From Paragyromitra xinjiangensis (lineage: Eukaryota > Ascomycota > Pezizomycetes > Pezizales > Discinaceae): a stretch of 64,000 nucleotides of DNA. A program made the position numbers and the translations under genes. The notes below the pieces were generated by a model. The model made no database searches. It had not been told where the DNA came from and saw only the letters and a list, made by a program, of their open reading frames with translations. Shown here in pieces: positions 23,344 through 34,470 of this stretch. The first letter of the stretch is position 1. Each line of letters begins with the position of its first letter. The DNA lies in the NCBI GenBank assembly GCA_038503065.1, contig JBCAMK010000011.1:496001-560000 (forward strand), in the 5' to 3' direction.

Positions 23344-24392
23344 AGTGTATGGGGTTGGCTTGGGGTTTGTATGTATGAATGTTGGTTGATATGAAATTTC
23401 TGGGAGAAAGTATTAAGGTCGAGGGTGGCATATTTGCAGTTGATTGATTCGTTTCAAGTGAATATCCATAAATCTCAAGATGATACCTGACATGCCTAAG
23501 TTGTCTGCTTAGGTATGAGGCGCATGGTGTAGCCGTGTAAGTGTCTAGAGGGATGAATGGGGAGATGTGACAACTTGGATAGAGGCTTGATGATACTGTG
23601 CGCCCGAGCAGACTTTCCATGTATATCCACCTGTTACTGATCATTTTATAATTAGAGCCTGTTTAAAAAGTAGTGTAGGATATCGATACCAAATAGTGAG
23701 CTGAATAGTGGAGCGAGTTTTAAGAGATGTAGAACGAAAGGAATAGCTATAGGTAAAGTGCCCGTATACAGTATCCTGTCAACGAGAAGAATCTTAATAC
23801 CAATATACCGTATGCGTGGTTCCGAAGTAGCTTCTGCATATACAGAACAAATAAAAGCCTATAGATAAGAGGGGATGAGCATATGGGAATAATCCGAGTG
23901 ACTTATAGTGATTCCATTTACAACGTCTACGAAACAAAAGAGAAAACTACTTTAGATTTTAAATATTTTGGTGCATTTCTAGAAAATATGAACATTTGAA
24001 TTTAGAAGTAAGTTCTTTCCACAGTTACTATCATGGTTATTGATGTGTTCCGGGGAATATTGGAATCGGACGCACGATACTTGATCTTTCTCTATTTCCC
24101 CGTTACACAAATGGTATTACTATTCGGCCATCTTGAAGACACGAGGGTTCGGAGAAAAGCATCAGAGAACATGCAGACATACAAATCGTGTATGTTTCAA
24201 GCCCCAGGCCTAGGACGCATTCAAGTTCCCAGTTGTATCGACGTCGGTCTATCCAGTTTGATAACATGTTACTCGACACTTCGAATAAACCATTTCCTTT
24301 AAATAGAACCCTCTTCCTCTCCGAATATTCTTTCCTCATCATCTCCGCATTCACTTCAACACATACAACCTTGACTTTCTCCCGCAACCACC
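23344..24392. other. Intergenic stretch, no supported gene
   Basis: About 1 kb, AT-rich, with only short overlapping frames near 24033-24450 that shadow the start of the next gene. Its last ~90 bases are C/T-rich, as usual just upstream of fungal start codons. Confidence 0.4.
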
Positions 24393-24839
24393 ATGGACCC
24401 CAATCGAAATCCCAATCCCAATCCCTCAAATACACAATCGCCACCACGTTCCTTCTTCACACGCATCACCCGTACACCCTCCACCTCAAGTGATCCATTG
24501 CCTCCACCCCCACTCAAATCAATCCTTAAAAGGTCAGCAACAACAGGGTCTAACCAGCCCCATCAAGGCCGTCAGCAACGCGAGAACACCGAGAGTGACG
24601 GTCCGACCAGTGCTAGTGAGACAAACCCACGGCCCGTGCGTCGTGTTCGTTTTACAGATCCGTTAGTCACTGAAATTGAAAGCCCTGAGGAGCGTGCGCG
24701 TAAACGTGATAGACTTAAAGCCTGGGGTAAATCTTTCGTGAAAAAATTCGATTTTAGGAAAAGGGATGAGGATGACGATAAGCCAGGGCCATATAACAAC
24801 CGGGGGGGTATGCGGCGTCGACCAACGATCAGTGGTTGA
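24393..24839 (+). CDS. Small disordered protein with paired SILK and RVxF PP1-docking motifs
   Basis: A single exon of 148 residues, starting at an ATG in a good fungal context (ACCACCATGGA). The sequence is Pro/Asn/Ser-rich, then has LKSILKRS (SILK at residues 43-46) and, about 37 residues later, PVRRVRFTDP (RVRF at 84-87), then a basic, charged C-terminal half with a WGKSFVKKF segment. SILK followed downstream by RVxF is the arrangement known from protein phosphatase 1 (Glc7/BimG) regulators such as inhibitor-2. PP1 binding is therefore a reasonable inference, but the motifs are short and can arise by chance. No other domain is seen, and I do not recognise the family. Confidence 0.7.
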   Translation: MDPNRNPNPNPSNTQSPPRSFFTRITRTPSTSSDPLPPPPLKSILKRSATTGSNQPHQGRQQRENTESDGPTSASETNPRPVRRVRFTDPLVTEIESPEERARKRDRLKAWGKSFVKKFDFRKRDEDDDKPGPYNNRGGMRRRPTISG

Positions 24840-25380
24840 GTTGTGTAGATATATAGATAGTGCTAGAGATAGATTGTAGAGAGGTAGTGCTAGAGGTAGA
24901 TTGTAGGGAAGTAGTGCTAGGGGTACCGGTTGGGAAAGAAATTGGTTATGAAGAGATTGATAGTTATCGGGAGAGATAAGTGTTTTAGTTTTCTAGTTAC
25001 TTGTAGATCTAGAAAAACCAATCAATCAATTAATTAAACTAGTAATTTCCTCCATCAAATCTGGTTTTCTTCGCCATGCATAACATAATCCTATGAATAA
25101 CGAGTAATAACCCTAATAAAATATACATACGACTAACGATAGAACCCAAAGAACCTGATAATGTAGTTTATAAACTGCTAGATTACTTCACCGCATAAAA
25201 TATAAGATAACCATACAAGAGTGTAAACGCCAGTCTTGATGAAATACAACTCACTCTTCCAAAAGCTATCTTTCGGTTAGCCTCCTAGAGGCGGTTATTA
25301 GTACGCGGCTACTACAACTATAAAAGAAAATTTCCGCCAAAAGCTGAAACACAATCTAGACGACCGCTAATCACGTAAAA
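24840..25380. other. Intergenic stretch with a 27-bp tandem repeat
   Basis: It holds the 3' UTR of the preceding gene, the tandem repeat described separately, and AT-rich sequence up to the decayed reverse-strand gene. No live gene is supported. Confidence 0.45.
24858..24925. repeat. 27-bp tandem repeat, ~2.5 copies
   Basis: Units start at 24858, 24885 and 24912 (partial), each beginning TAGTGCTAG. Copies 1 and 2 differ at a few A/G positions. It lies immediately 3' of the small PP1-motif gene. Confidence 0.85.
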
Positions 25381-25941
25381 TCACTCGCTAGACACAAACA
25401 CCACCCGGCGTTTAGCTTTCCCCTTCCCCAGCGCAGCAATCAAGAAACCCCAAGACGTCAGAATAAGCTGGTGTGTCATAAAAACTACGTTCACGCTCCG
25501 TAAACGTTCATGATCATGACGCACCCCAGCCCATACTTGACACATCTAGTCTATTAACGAAATGACCGCAAGATGACACACAACCCCTCCACCCCATGTA
25601 AAAACATTCCTAATTCGGGGGCGTACGAGCTCTTCAATCCAAGTTACTAATTTAAGACCAACCACCAAGACCCCGATAAACATAGCGCCACCTATCGCCA
25701 AAATACTCTACTCATCGGCTTAAAGGACCACCAAAACCTAATGACGGAAACCACAATGATAGATCGAGTTGATCGGACATGTACACCTTGCTGTCTACCC
25801 TAAAGATACAACTTCCAATACGAAATCGACATCTGAAATCGCCACTGATTATGTCATATGCGTTCCAATCTCGACAACGACAATTCTAACCGAATCTAGG
25901 GACCAAGCATTCGCAACAGATCGAGTTTTCGAAGAAGCCAT
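25381..25941 (-). pseudogene. Small membrane-protein gene, interrupted by six in-frame stops (decayed, or with unresolved introns)
   Basis: From ATG 25941-25939 to TGA 25383-25381 is exactly 187 codons in one frame, interrupted by TAA 25851, TAG 25797, TAG 25740, TAA 25722, TAG 25710 and TAG 25548 (first base, reading down). The latter part is strongly protein-like: a hydrophobic span (AIGGAMFIGVLVVGLKLV), a second one (HLAVISLI), a third (ILTSWGFLIAALG) and a basic tail. Each stop is one C-to-T change from CAA or CAG. An alternative is an intron of about 180 bases (donor GTTAGA near 25890, acceptor TAG at 25708) followed by one nonsense codon. The product would be a small protein with about three membrane spans. 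I do not recognise the family. Confidence 0.45.
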
Positions 25942-26486
25942 TTTTAGTTAGTGAGTTGAACTCACCCAGGAACGTGGTTCTGGGACTACGGGGGAACTAC
26001 GTCTTAGTTACGCGGATGGGCTTAGGCTTATTTCCCACGATATTCTCGTACGGGGCTATTACGAATCTAGAAGAGTGTGGAAATAATTCAATAGTAGATA
26101 GAGTTGTGGTGATGAAGTGAACTGTGGGAGAGCGGGAGAGGGTGTACGTAGGTGATTTCATGGTCTTTAATGGAGGATGAAGCTGGATGTGAGGTTTTGT
26201 TTGCTGGGGATTTTCTATATAATGAGCAGGAGTTTCCACCAGGTTCATGCTTTATCACGCCGCAGAGTCTCAGCATTTATATCGTTTACTGAAAACAAAC
26301 CTTCGCTTTTTAAAACTGTCCCAGTCACGATCTTCAGACCTTCATTTTATCTACTCTTAGTAGTTGCCGTACCTTTAAAAACTTTCCCTCATACTTGATA
26401 ATTCAAATATCACCACATCTCACCTACTACTTAGCTCAGTCAGCACAAACCCACACCCTTTAAACACCTCCATCTACCGCATAACC
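25942..26486. other. Divergent intergenic region
   Basis: It lies between the decayed reverse-strand membrane gene and the next forward gene. It is AT-rich on the left and C/T-rich just before the ATG at 26487. No other feature is seen. Confidence 0.4.
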
Positions 26487-26882
26487 ATGTCTAACCAATC
26501 CGCCACCCACACTCTCCCTCCCACAGACAAACGTCCCACCGCCACTACCATAGAAATCCTCCCTACCACCACAGAAACCCTTTCAACCACGACAACCCCC
26601 TCCTCTTCCACCCCTTCCACCCCAATTCTAATTCCACCAGCCCTCACCACCCCCGTACCTCGCGAAAGTTTATGCACCACGCCACCCTACTTCTACATCT
26701 ACAACCCGCATAAAAGCAAAAAGATACCACACCCAATATCAATACGAGAATCCGAGGAGCGCTGTAAGAGGATGCAAGCCTCAGGGCTATGGTTCATAGA
26801 TATGTGCCTATACCCAGTTCCAGGGGTCCCGAAGCCAAACCCAGATGAGGGATTAATAGGGAGGATGGCGGACGCTGCATAA
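26487..26882 (+). CDS. Small Thr/Pro-rich hypothetical protein
   Basis: A single exon of 131 residues. The first ~65 residues are Thr/Ser/Pro-rich with almost no hydrophobic residues. The second half is more ordered, with aromatic PPYFYIYNPHK, a charged RESEERCKRMQ helix, and a WFIDMCLYPVPG segment. There is no signal peptide or membrane span. C/T-rich sequence just before the ATG supports the start. It resembles the gene at 24393 only in size and proline content. Function unknown. Confidence 0.55.
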   Translation: MSNQSATHTLPPTDKRPTATTIEILPTTTETLSTTTTPSSSTPSTPILIPPALTTPVPRESLCTTPPYFYIYNPHKSKKIPHPISIRESEERCKRMQASGLWFIDMCLYPVPGVPKPNPDEGLIGRMADAA

Positions 26883-26951
26883 ATAGTCATAATATGTAAT
26901 CTATAATATATTTATTAATTAATACACAACTCCACATGTCCCACAAAAAAA

Positions 26952-28075
26952 CTAGTCCTCACTCCCAACCCCACTCCTACTCCCCAACAAATGCCACCCA
27001 GGCACAAACGCCTTAACCCTCTTCCCACCCTCAACCTCAAACTCCCCTACCTCCCTCTCCTCCTCTCCCCCACCCTCAACCTGCAACCCCGTCATAGCCT
27101 CCAACCTACACAACGCCAACCCCACATTCCCCACCCCACCCAACCACTTCCCAACCGGCCTCCCCTTCCCCCCAACCCTCCTAATCTCCGCCTCCTCCCC
27201 ACCCCACTCTCAACCCCCTCATACCTCAACTCCCCCGGCACCTCCCCCTCATACACAACCACCGGCAACACCCTCTTCCTCACCACCCCTCTATGCTGCG
27301 TCCTAATCGTAAGTTCCTGTCCCACATAACACCCCTTCCTAAAATCCACCCCCCCCATATAATCCACACAATACTCCGCCGGCAGCGCCACCCCACTCAC
27401 AATCTCCCTCTGTCCCTCCGGCACCCCATTCAGCATTCTCCGCAACTTATACACCTCCCCCCCACAAACCGGCACCTCCGCCTCCAGCGTCGTCAGCTCC
27501 GGCTGCGCCCCACCATACAACACCACTCTAGTCCCCAGCCCCGGCGCTCGAGCGTCTACACAGCTGATCTCAGCAGTGGAGGCTACGCGGTGGGCTGTGT
27601 CGTCCCAGATCGACCATACGTCCCATTCGCCCGGCGGGACTGCGCGCAGGGTGAATTTGGAGCGGAGCTTGTAGCGCTTGATGTGGGTGAGGAGGTAGGG
27701 GGTGGAGTCGGCGTCGCATTCGATGAAGTAGGCTGGGTCGGAGGAGGTGGTGTGCGTGGAGTGCCAGGTTGGGGAGTGGGTGATGGGGTAGATGAAGACG
27801 TCGAAGAGGATGCGACCTTGTGCGTTTAGGAAGCAGGAGTAGGCGGGGTGGGTTAGGGTGGGGATGTTGGTTGTTGTTACGCCTTGGAGGAATTTGGGGG
27901 CGTCGATGCCGTGGAGTTCGATGAGGTGGCGGGTGGGGGTTAGGTTGGTGGTGCCGTCAGGAGGGGGGTGGGTGGGGAGGTGGGTGGTGTAGGTGCGGTG
28001 GAGATGGGGATGGAGGCGGAGGCGGAGATAGGCGGGGTGGAGGCGGGGAGGGTGAATTGGTAGGCGGGGGGGCAT
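26952..28075 (-). CDS. IBA57: Mitochondrial iron-sulfur cluster assembly factor IBA57 (CAF17 family), apparent frameshift near the 3' end
   Basis: The frame from 28075 shows an Arg/Pro-rich mitochondrial targeting start, the folate-binding core (about residues 50-260) and the family signature KGCYVGQELTIRTQHRG at about 248-264. IBA57 works with ISA1/ISA2 to make [4Fe-4S] clusters in the mitochondrial matrix. At about 27197-27211, inside a G-run on the coding strand, the reading frame must change: upstream the first frame matches the family, but downstream the family C-terminus (GKGRPVGKWLGGVGN and later VKAFVPGWHL) is in another frame, open from 27209 to stop 26952. No intron of normal size fits, so this is a one-base insertion or two-base deletion, either real or an assembly error. 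Confidence 0.85.
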
Positions 28076-28255
28076 GGTGGAGATGTTTGGAGTTGGAGAG
28101 CTGGAGGGATGGAATCATTGACATGACGTTGTTGAGCCTCAATTGTGAGACCTCGCTTATCTGGGTCATCGCGTATCACTCGGATTTAGGTCAATGATAG
28201 ATACCAGATATTTACTTCTATCTACAAGCCGTTCTATCCTAGATATGGTATATAC

Positions 28256-30176
28256 CTATTCATCTACCTCCATTTTATCATTTCCCTCTACTTTAACCAG
28301 ACCATCTCCCTCCACCCCATTACCCTCCACTTCCCCCACCTCCTTCCCCTCCCCCGTCTCACTCGGCACCTCACTCCCCTCCATCGCCTTCCTCGCATCC
28401 CTCTCCTGCCTCTTCAACTGCCTTTTACTAACCTTCACATTCTCCTTCTCCCCTGCCCCCGCCCACTTCCACTTCTCCCCCTCACCCACAACCGGCGCAT
28501 TCACCACCCCCTTAGTAGTAGCCTTAACATACTCCGCCACATCCGCCTCCTCCTCCGCACTCCACTCCCTCGGCAACACCGCAAACACCAAATAACTAGT
28601 ATGGCTCTTAACCTCCGGCTCAACCCTCGTAACCGCCATCCCAGCACTCGCGCTCTTCCTCTCCTTACGTCCCGCTTCCTCCATCTGCATCGCGTCCTTC
28701 TCCTTCTTCGTATTCCTATACTCGCCAACCCACTTAAGACGCTGTACAGCTTCCTCAACAGAGCGGGGTCCAGCGCCGTCTTCGTATCCGCGACGGTTGC
28801 TACGGCGGACTTCGACACGTCGGTGTTGGATCTCGTGCATTTCGATTTCGACCCAGCCGAGTTTGCGGAGGACGGAGACGGTGCGGGTTACTTGTTCGAT
28901 GCACGGGGAGAAGGTGCAGATGCGGACGGTTTCGGTTTGAGAGAGGGCGGAGGGGAGGTGGGAGGTAGCTGGGAGTGGGGGTGGGGAAGGGTCTAAGGTT
29001 ATAGTGCCGGAGTCGGAGGTGATGGAGAGGGTGGCATGGGCTGTGGAGGTTGGGTCGAGGTATTCTTGGAGGGGGATGGTGGCGGTGACTGTGGCGGACG
29101 GTGAGGTGAGGATGGTGTCGGATGGTGGGGAGGGGGAGGGGGAGGGCGTGAGGCCGGTAGAGGCCGGGAGTGAGGGTGTTGGATGGGTCTTGCGGGTGAG
29201 ATGCGGGAGTGCGAGCCTAGGTTGTCAGTATGGTCAGAAACAGTAAGGGAAGAAGCACTCACCAAGGCGCTGGTAGATCTAAAAAGATAGCAGTAGCCTC
29301 TGGACTGACAAACTCCACATCCTCATCCTCCGCATCCACCTCCCCACCATCTTTCCGCCTCTTAATTAAAAACCCATCCTTACACACATCCCTATGCACA
29401 ACCTCCACCAGCCCATCCAACCCATGTCTCTCAATTTCCTCCTTCAGCTTCCCCACTCTCTCTTTATGAAACTCAAAACTCCACACCCGTCCCTTCCTCC
29501 CCGCCTTCTCCCCTTCCCTCTCCCTCCTCCTCTTCTCCACCTCCACATCCCCATCCGCCCCCGGCCCCTCCCTCCCATCCGGATACCCTCTATACACCGC
29601 CCTAACCCCCGCATGTGTAAAACTCCCACTCCCCGCGCCAGCCTCAATCAACACACTCCCCGGGCGAACACCAAGCTTATGCAATATAAACGAGCTGTCA
29701 GGCGTATACACGACCTGCGTCCGATGCGGTAGACTCGAAGTCCACAATTCAGCAGTCGGCGCAAGGACATGGAGGAACCCAGAAGCATTATGTTCTTCAT
29801 CCCCATCAACCCCGTCTTCGCCCCGTCGCTTCCGTTTCCGGTTCGAGTGACCGAGGTTTGTAGCGCGTACTTGAGAGCCGTAGGGTTGGCTGAGGATTGA
29901 TGAGTGTGGGAAGTCGCCGAAGCGGGTGTTGAGGACGCCGTTGTTGCTTGAAGCGGTGGAACGGCCGTCGCGGTGGGCGGGGGCTTCGGCCGTGGGGGTG
30001 GGGGTGGTGGGGGCTTGGAAGGAGACGGGAAGGAGGAGGTCGCGTTTTAGGTGGATTATTGAGGGTGTGGGGGAGTAGGTTACTGTGGAGGGGATGTGGA
30101 GGAAGGCGGAGGGAGCTGGGAGGGTGGAGGACTCGGAGGCTATAGGGTCAGCCATTGTGAGATTGTGGTGGGTCAA
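28256..30176 (-). CDS. TRM61: tRNA (adenine-58-N1)-methyltransferase catalytic subunit TRM61
   Basis: Exons 30176-29263 and 29216-28256 (intron GTGAGT..CTAG with a CTGAC branch site, phase 2) give 624 residues; a second ATG seven codons in (30155) is an alternative start. Features include the AdoMet-binding motif GVRPGSVLIEAGAGSGSFTH (about residues 168-187), the LDLPAPW catalytic patch at about 298-304 completed across the intron, and in exon 2 the CTFSPCIEQVTRTV segment and the EIQHRR motif typical of Trm61/Gcd14. With Trm6 it makes m1A58 in tRNAs, important for initiator tRNA stability. The C-terminal ~110 residues form a charged Lys/Glu extension beyond the catalytic core, and the linker between motifs is Pro/Ser-rich, so it is longer than yeast Trm61 (~380 residues). 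Confidence 0.93.
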
Positions 30177-32669
30177 TTGGGGGTGACCGCGGGTCGGTGG
30201 AGTTGAGGTTTCGAGATGACTGCGACGGAAGGAAGAGGCTTAAAAAATTAATGTGGGGCAGATGACGAAGAGCCGGGTAACTGTACTATAGTTACCCTCC
30301 ACGAACATAACCCGGAATGCATATCAACCAGGGACTTTGGTAAGATCTCTGGGAAATATCATTATTTCGTATATCTTAAAGTAAAGACATTGTGGCTAGT
30401 CGAAGACCTAGTCGTTGGGCAGATGCGAATAATTCGCATGAACAGCACAACCAAGCTTCAGCAGAGTTAGACTTGAGCATAACAATAAAGGACTTCTTAT
30501 GAAATAATAATCAATTCCTACTCATAATAGGAGCCACTTCGAGCTAAATACTCTCTAGTCTAAGCTATCGCCAAAGTATATGTTCCTAAATGGAAAGGGA
30601 AGGAACGGAAAGGAATTAATCAACCTGAACATACACGTAAGTACGAGACGCTTGTACCCCATCTCCTATCAAATGTTGCTTCAATTCCTTCCTTCTCCCT
30701 CCTTTTCTACGATCATTCGCACCTGCTTCTTATTGCACATGACCTTTCTTTTTGCGTTGATCACCTAACCACATGCTCAATTCCAGCGGATGCATTAATT
30801 CAGAAAATCAACCTCATTGCCAGAATAGACTTCCACAGCTTCCTACCCACTCCTTACTGTCTCGAAGCACCCATACCTCAGCACCGCTTCGGGATGCGCA
30901 TGCTGCTCCCTCTAAGTTCTACTAACTTCCACTAAACACCCTCCACGGTATTCCGTCACTGACAGGGAGATAATCGCCTTCACCTCTTCGAGTGATAACC
31001 CAGCAGTCCAGCTTTCTCCGCAGGATACCCCAGCACGATCTCCATAATTTCTTCCTTTTCTCGTAAACCTGTCACATCGAATAGCTTTCCCATATATCTC
31101 CTAGCTCCTCGTCTGCCCGAATGGTTCCCCTTGGACTCGAGAACCCAGAGACAGCCCCCCGAAACTTTAAACTCGGTCGACAATTCGAACCCATGAATCG
31201 AACTCTATTCTCCAGAATTTTCAACGCCACAACACATAACTTCGAAATACACAACCCTCCCCTATTTGATTAATTCGTAGTCTTTCAGACCTAATTTAGT
31301 GCTGTCATCGCCTCATCCCCATAAAATCCATATAGCACCCACGAAGCTTCACATGTTCTTAGAATTTTCTCCCCTTCCAAGTATAGAAACCTAGTAAGTA
31401 TCAGCTGCCATAGAACCCGCACCTAGTGCTAAGATCAAACACCCACCAGAAAATACGAAACGAAGCATCCCTGGATAGAAGAGCTATTATAGCAAAGCTC
31501 CATTTTTCCATCGACATGTATCCCATGATATTTCTTGATACCCACCAAGCAGAGATCCATGTGTAACTTCAGACCCTCATGTGCTTAGCTCCAAGACCTT
31601 CTACACTAAGCTCCATGAATACAAGAGCTTCAATGAAACTATCAATAGAGTATTGTCGCTCACGCCGCCACCATAGGATCTGGTCCAGCCCATATTGTTG
31701 AATTCCTTTGAGATGTACTCTAGGTTCCATCCATCGGGTTTAAGCTTCCTTAATGTCTTTGAGAGGAACTTATGGCACTTTGGAAGCCAGTTATCTCAGC
31801 TGAACCTCCCCACTTCGCCGTTCAGTGCTAGAGCTGAATCGGGTCCCGAACCTCCAGCAACGAGTAGGATCTGGTTTAAAATGTTTTTGTTCGTAGAGGT
31901 GATAGAACCCCGATTATCCGTCAATAGTTCGGATTTAATACGCTATGATGTGGTTTAACGTCGTAGGTGCTGTTGTGGGTGGAAGCTGACGGGCTGGAGA
32001 TGAAGTTGTGGATGGGTGATCGGAGTGTGGGATAATGAAAGAATTATAGTGAGGTGGTTGGCGATTAGACAGTCACGATTCATCAACAGCCATAGAATGT
32101 CCGCCCCGCTATCTCTTGAAAAAATAAAATTTAACATCCCCAGCCTCCGGGAGGAGAAACGTGGAAACCGGTTTCCAAATATGTACCAAAATACAGTGAT
32201 ATTAGCAAAAATAGACTAGACTAGACTAGGCTGGAATATCTACCACAGCCGAAATTACTCTACCGGAAAATTTAGTAGAAATTTCTAATTCTCAGCAACT
32301 TTCCTGAACCCTTTAGACGGTCGTTTAGGACTGTATATTCCCGAGATACAGCATTACATTTGGGATCTTTAGAACTGAAAGCTCTAGTCCATAAAAGGCC
32401 TTTCGTACCCCAAAGAGTAGAGCAATAATTCGAGTTAATTATATATCTCCTAAAACAACCGACACCGCAAACACTATCTTCGTCTATTCGATTACTCCGG
32501 CAGAAATGATTACAAGGAACATAATATTTGCTTTTATCAGACCGCCTCTTGGCGCCGGGTAATCAAACAGCCCCTCTCTATTCCAGCTGAATCCTACAAT
32601 CCTCCAAGCTTCCTCACAGCCAAATACAAGATCATAAGCTAAAGCAACACTCAGTTTTGTCGCTAAGAG
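30177..32669. other. Long gene-poor stretch (~2.5 kb) with a possible coding relic
   Basis: No intact gene. On the reverse strand between about 31254 and 30900 three consecutive protein-like segments occur in three different frames (for example DEELGDIWESYS, then FDVTGLREKEEIMEIVLGYP, then LSLEEVKAIISLSVTEYRGG), as expected of a decayed gene or an unresolved multi-exon gene. The remainder is AT-rich without repeats I could recognise. Confidence 0.35.
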
Positions 32670-33468
32670 ATGGCTATTACCGGAATCTCCCCTTACAATG
32701 CTGGAAACGCTGAGAATTCAGGAAATGGGAGTAGTTCTAATAATGGGTACAATGGAGGTATGCGTAACTCTTGAAGACAACTTGTTCTAGTTCTTGGAGG
32801 TCTTTTTTGTATATTCCAGAGCAAGTAAAGGTGGAAGAACTTGCTATTCGGAGGAAGGAGCGCACTGGTTAGCGAAGCGCTCGGTTTCTTAGTGTTGGAC
32901 ACTAGCTAACCACAATCCAGCATCCGCGAACACGGATGAAATAGAGCGCCTGCGACGAGAAAACTGGGAGTTGAAACTCCAGCTCGAAGAGTATAAACTA
33001 CGGAACGAAGCGCTCGTGAGAGAAAAGGAGAGTTCCAGGGGACTAGACCGAGCGGGCAACAGGCCTATAGCCATACGAACACTAGGTGCTGTCACGAGCG
33101 ACAAGATCGATGCGCTGCCGTATGATGTTCGGATGGATCTACGGGCGAGGATACGGGTGCTTTACGAAACTATGTTTGAGGATTTTGCTCGCTGTGTTCC
33201 TGCGAGACTTGGAGAGATGTCGAACTCGTATGCGACTAAGTTCGCGGACTTATTTGCGAGGTGTGGGGTTGAGATATCGATACCCTGGGAGGAGAAGAGT
33301 CACCATCAGTGGAATGCCATCTGTATGAATCCACATCTACCGATACGTGATCGGTGTTATGCAGATTTGATGTCAACGAGATATGGAGGGGGTGAACGGA
33401 GGATTAGGGATGAGAGAGCTACGACGGTTTTTCTTGTTGGAGATTATTTGGGATCGTTCCTGCGTTGA
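32670..33468 (+). CDS. Coiled-coil hypothetical protein, three exons
   Basis: Exons 32670-32757, 32820-32867 and 32921-33468 give 227 residues with matching phases; the second intron has a GCTAAC branch site. The 48-base middle exon could be skipped without shifting the frame. It begins with a Gly/Asn/Ser-rich segment, then a leucine/glutamate coiled coil at about residues 33-75 (DEIERLRRENWELKLQLEEY), then a mixed globular region of about 130 residues with conserved-looking Cys and Trp positions (FARCGVEISIPWEEK, HHQWNAICMNP). No known domain is recognised. The coiled coil suggests dimerisation. Confidence 0.7.
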
Positions 33469-33738
33469 TTATAGGTTTTGGAAGACTTATAGTTAGTAGT
33501 GGTTGGTTGATTGTTTCAATGTCTTTAGTTGAATATACCTACTACGTCTGAGGGTGAGGTCCTAAGTTCCCGGGCATAAATTGCGCGGGTCATCAGAGTA
33601 ATTATATTTGGTGATTACGAGAACTTTGTGACCCGAATACTAGTATTTATTACGGTCCTAAGCGCTTTACGCCTCGCTACCTAAAACAACCACCCAATAA
33701 GCCCTCCCAATCTGCCCCAGAACTCAGTCCTAACCCGA

Positions 33739-34147
33739 CTACCTCGGTAGCCTCCTCGGCACCTGCTGCGTCGGCTTCGGCCCCGCCGTCATCAGCTCAT
33801 TCAACCCCAGATCTTTCCACGCAGGTTCATGTTTCTTCTGCTGCGCCTGTGCGATCCCAAAGGCGGCGTGTTGGTCAGGGATCACTATTGTTCGTTAGCT
33901 CGAGCCATACAATAATAAGCAACCAAAACACAAGTTGGTACCATCATCTTCATCTTCAGGATTAATAGGCTGGTGGTGTGGCGGAACGTAGACATCGTCA
34001 TTGGGGAGCTTATCGCGACAGAAGTCTTCGAAGAGGTCGGCGATGCGGCCGCTAGCGAGGTGGACGTAGGTTCGACTGGAGTCTTTGGACTAGGTATGTT
34101 AACTAGTGGTGTTGGGTCAGGATGTGGAAGGAGAAGAGAGTTACCAT
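33739..34147 (-). CDS. 98-residue hypothetical protein whose first exon is only the start codon
   Basis: Exons 34147-34145 (ATG alone), 34089-33942 and 33884-33739. Donors are GTAACT and GTACCA, acceptors CTAG and ATAG, and all phases match. The product has a compact N-terminal half (TYVHLASGRIADLFEDFCRD), an acidic/proline stretch, and a C-terminal half with AAFGIAQAQQKKHEPAWKDL and a basic Arg-Pro end. Frame consistency over three exons and balanced composition make it credible. I do not recognise the family. An alternative start inside an upstream exon cannot be ruled out, but no better ATG is seen. Confidence 0.6.
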
Positions 34148-34470
34148 TATGTAGGTTTTGTGGTGAAGCTTCTTGAAGGTGATGAGAGCTGTTTAGAGTT
34201 ATGTTGATGTTTAAAGTGTCTACCGCGCCAAGCCGCTTGCATAGCAACGGGTGACGGGGTATTGAAGCTTAACAGCGGCGGGCATGGAACTCGAAGTAGG
34301 AATGATTTAAGGAATGAATTTGTTCAACCATGTTCCGATATAATGTCCCGACAATAAGGAAATATTCAGAGGTTCACAGTGTTCTTCATTGTTACAGTCA
34401 TACCTTCAAGACCAAGACGCTAAGAGGTGTTATTTCCACTACCAACCGAGTGCAACAGTATTTATATCTA

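Noticed and set aside
26611..27329. Forward Pro/Thr/His-rich frames over the IBA57 and TRM61 genes
   Set aside because: They mirror the C/T-rich codon bias of the reverse-strand genes and carry no domain.
31180..31200. GGTTCGAA-like bases suggesting a tRNA B-box
   Set aside because: No cloverleaf stems or A-box at the right spacing could be drawn. No tRNA gene was recognised anywhere in the window.
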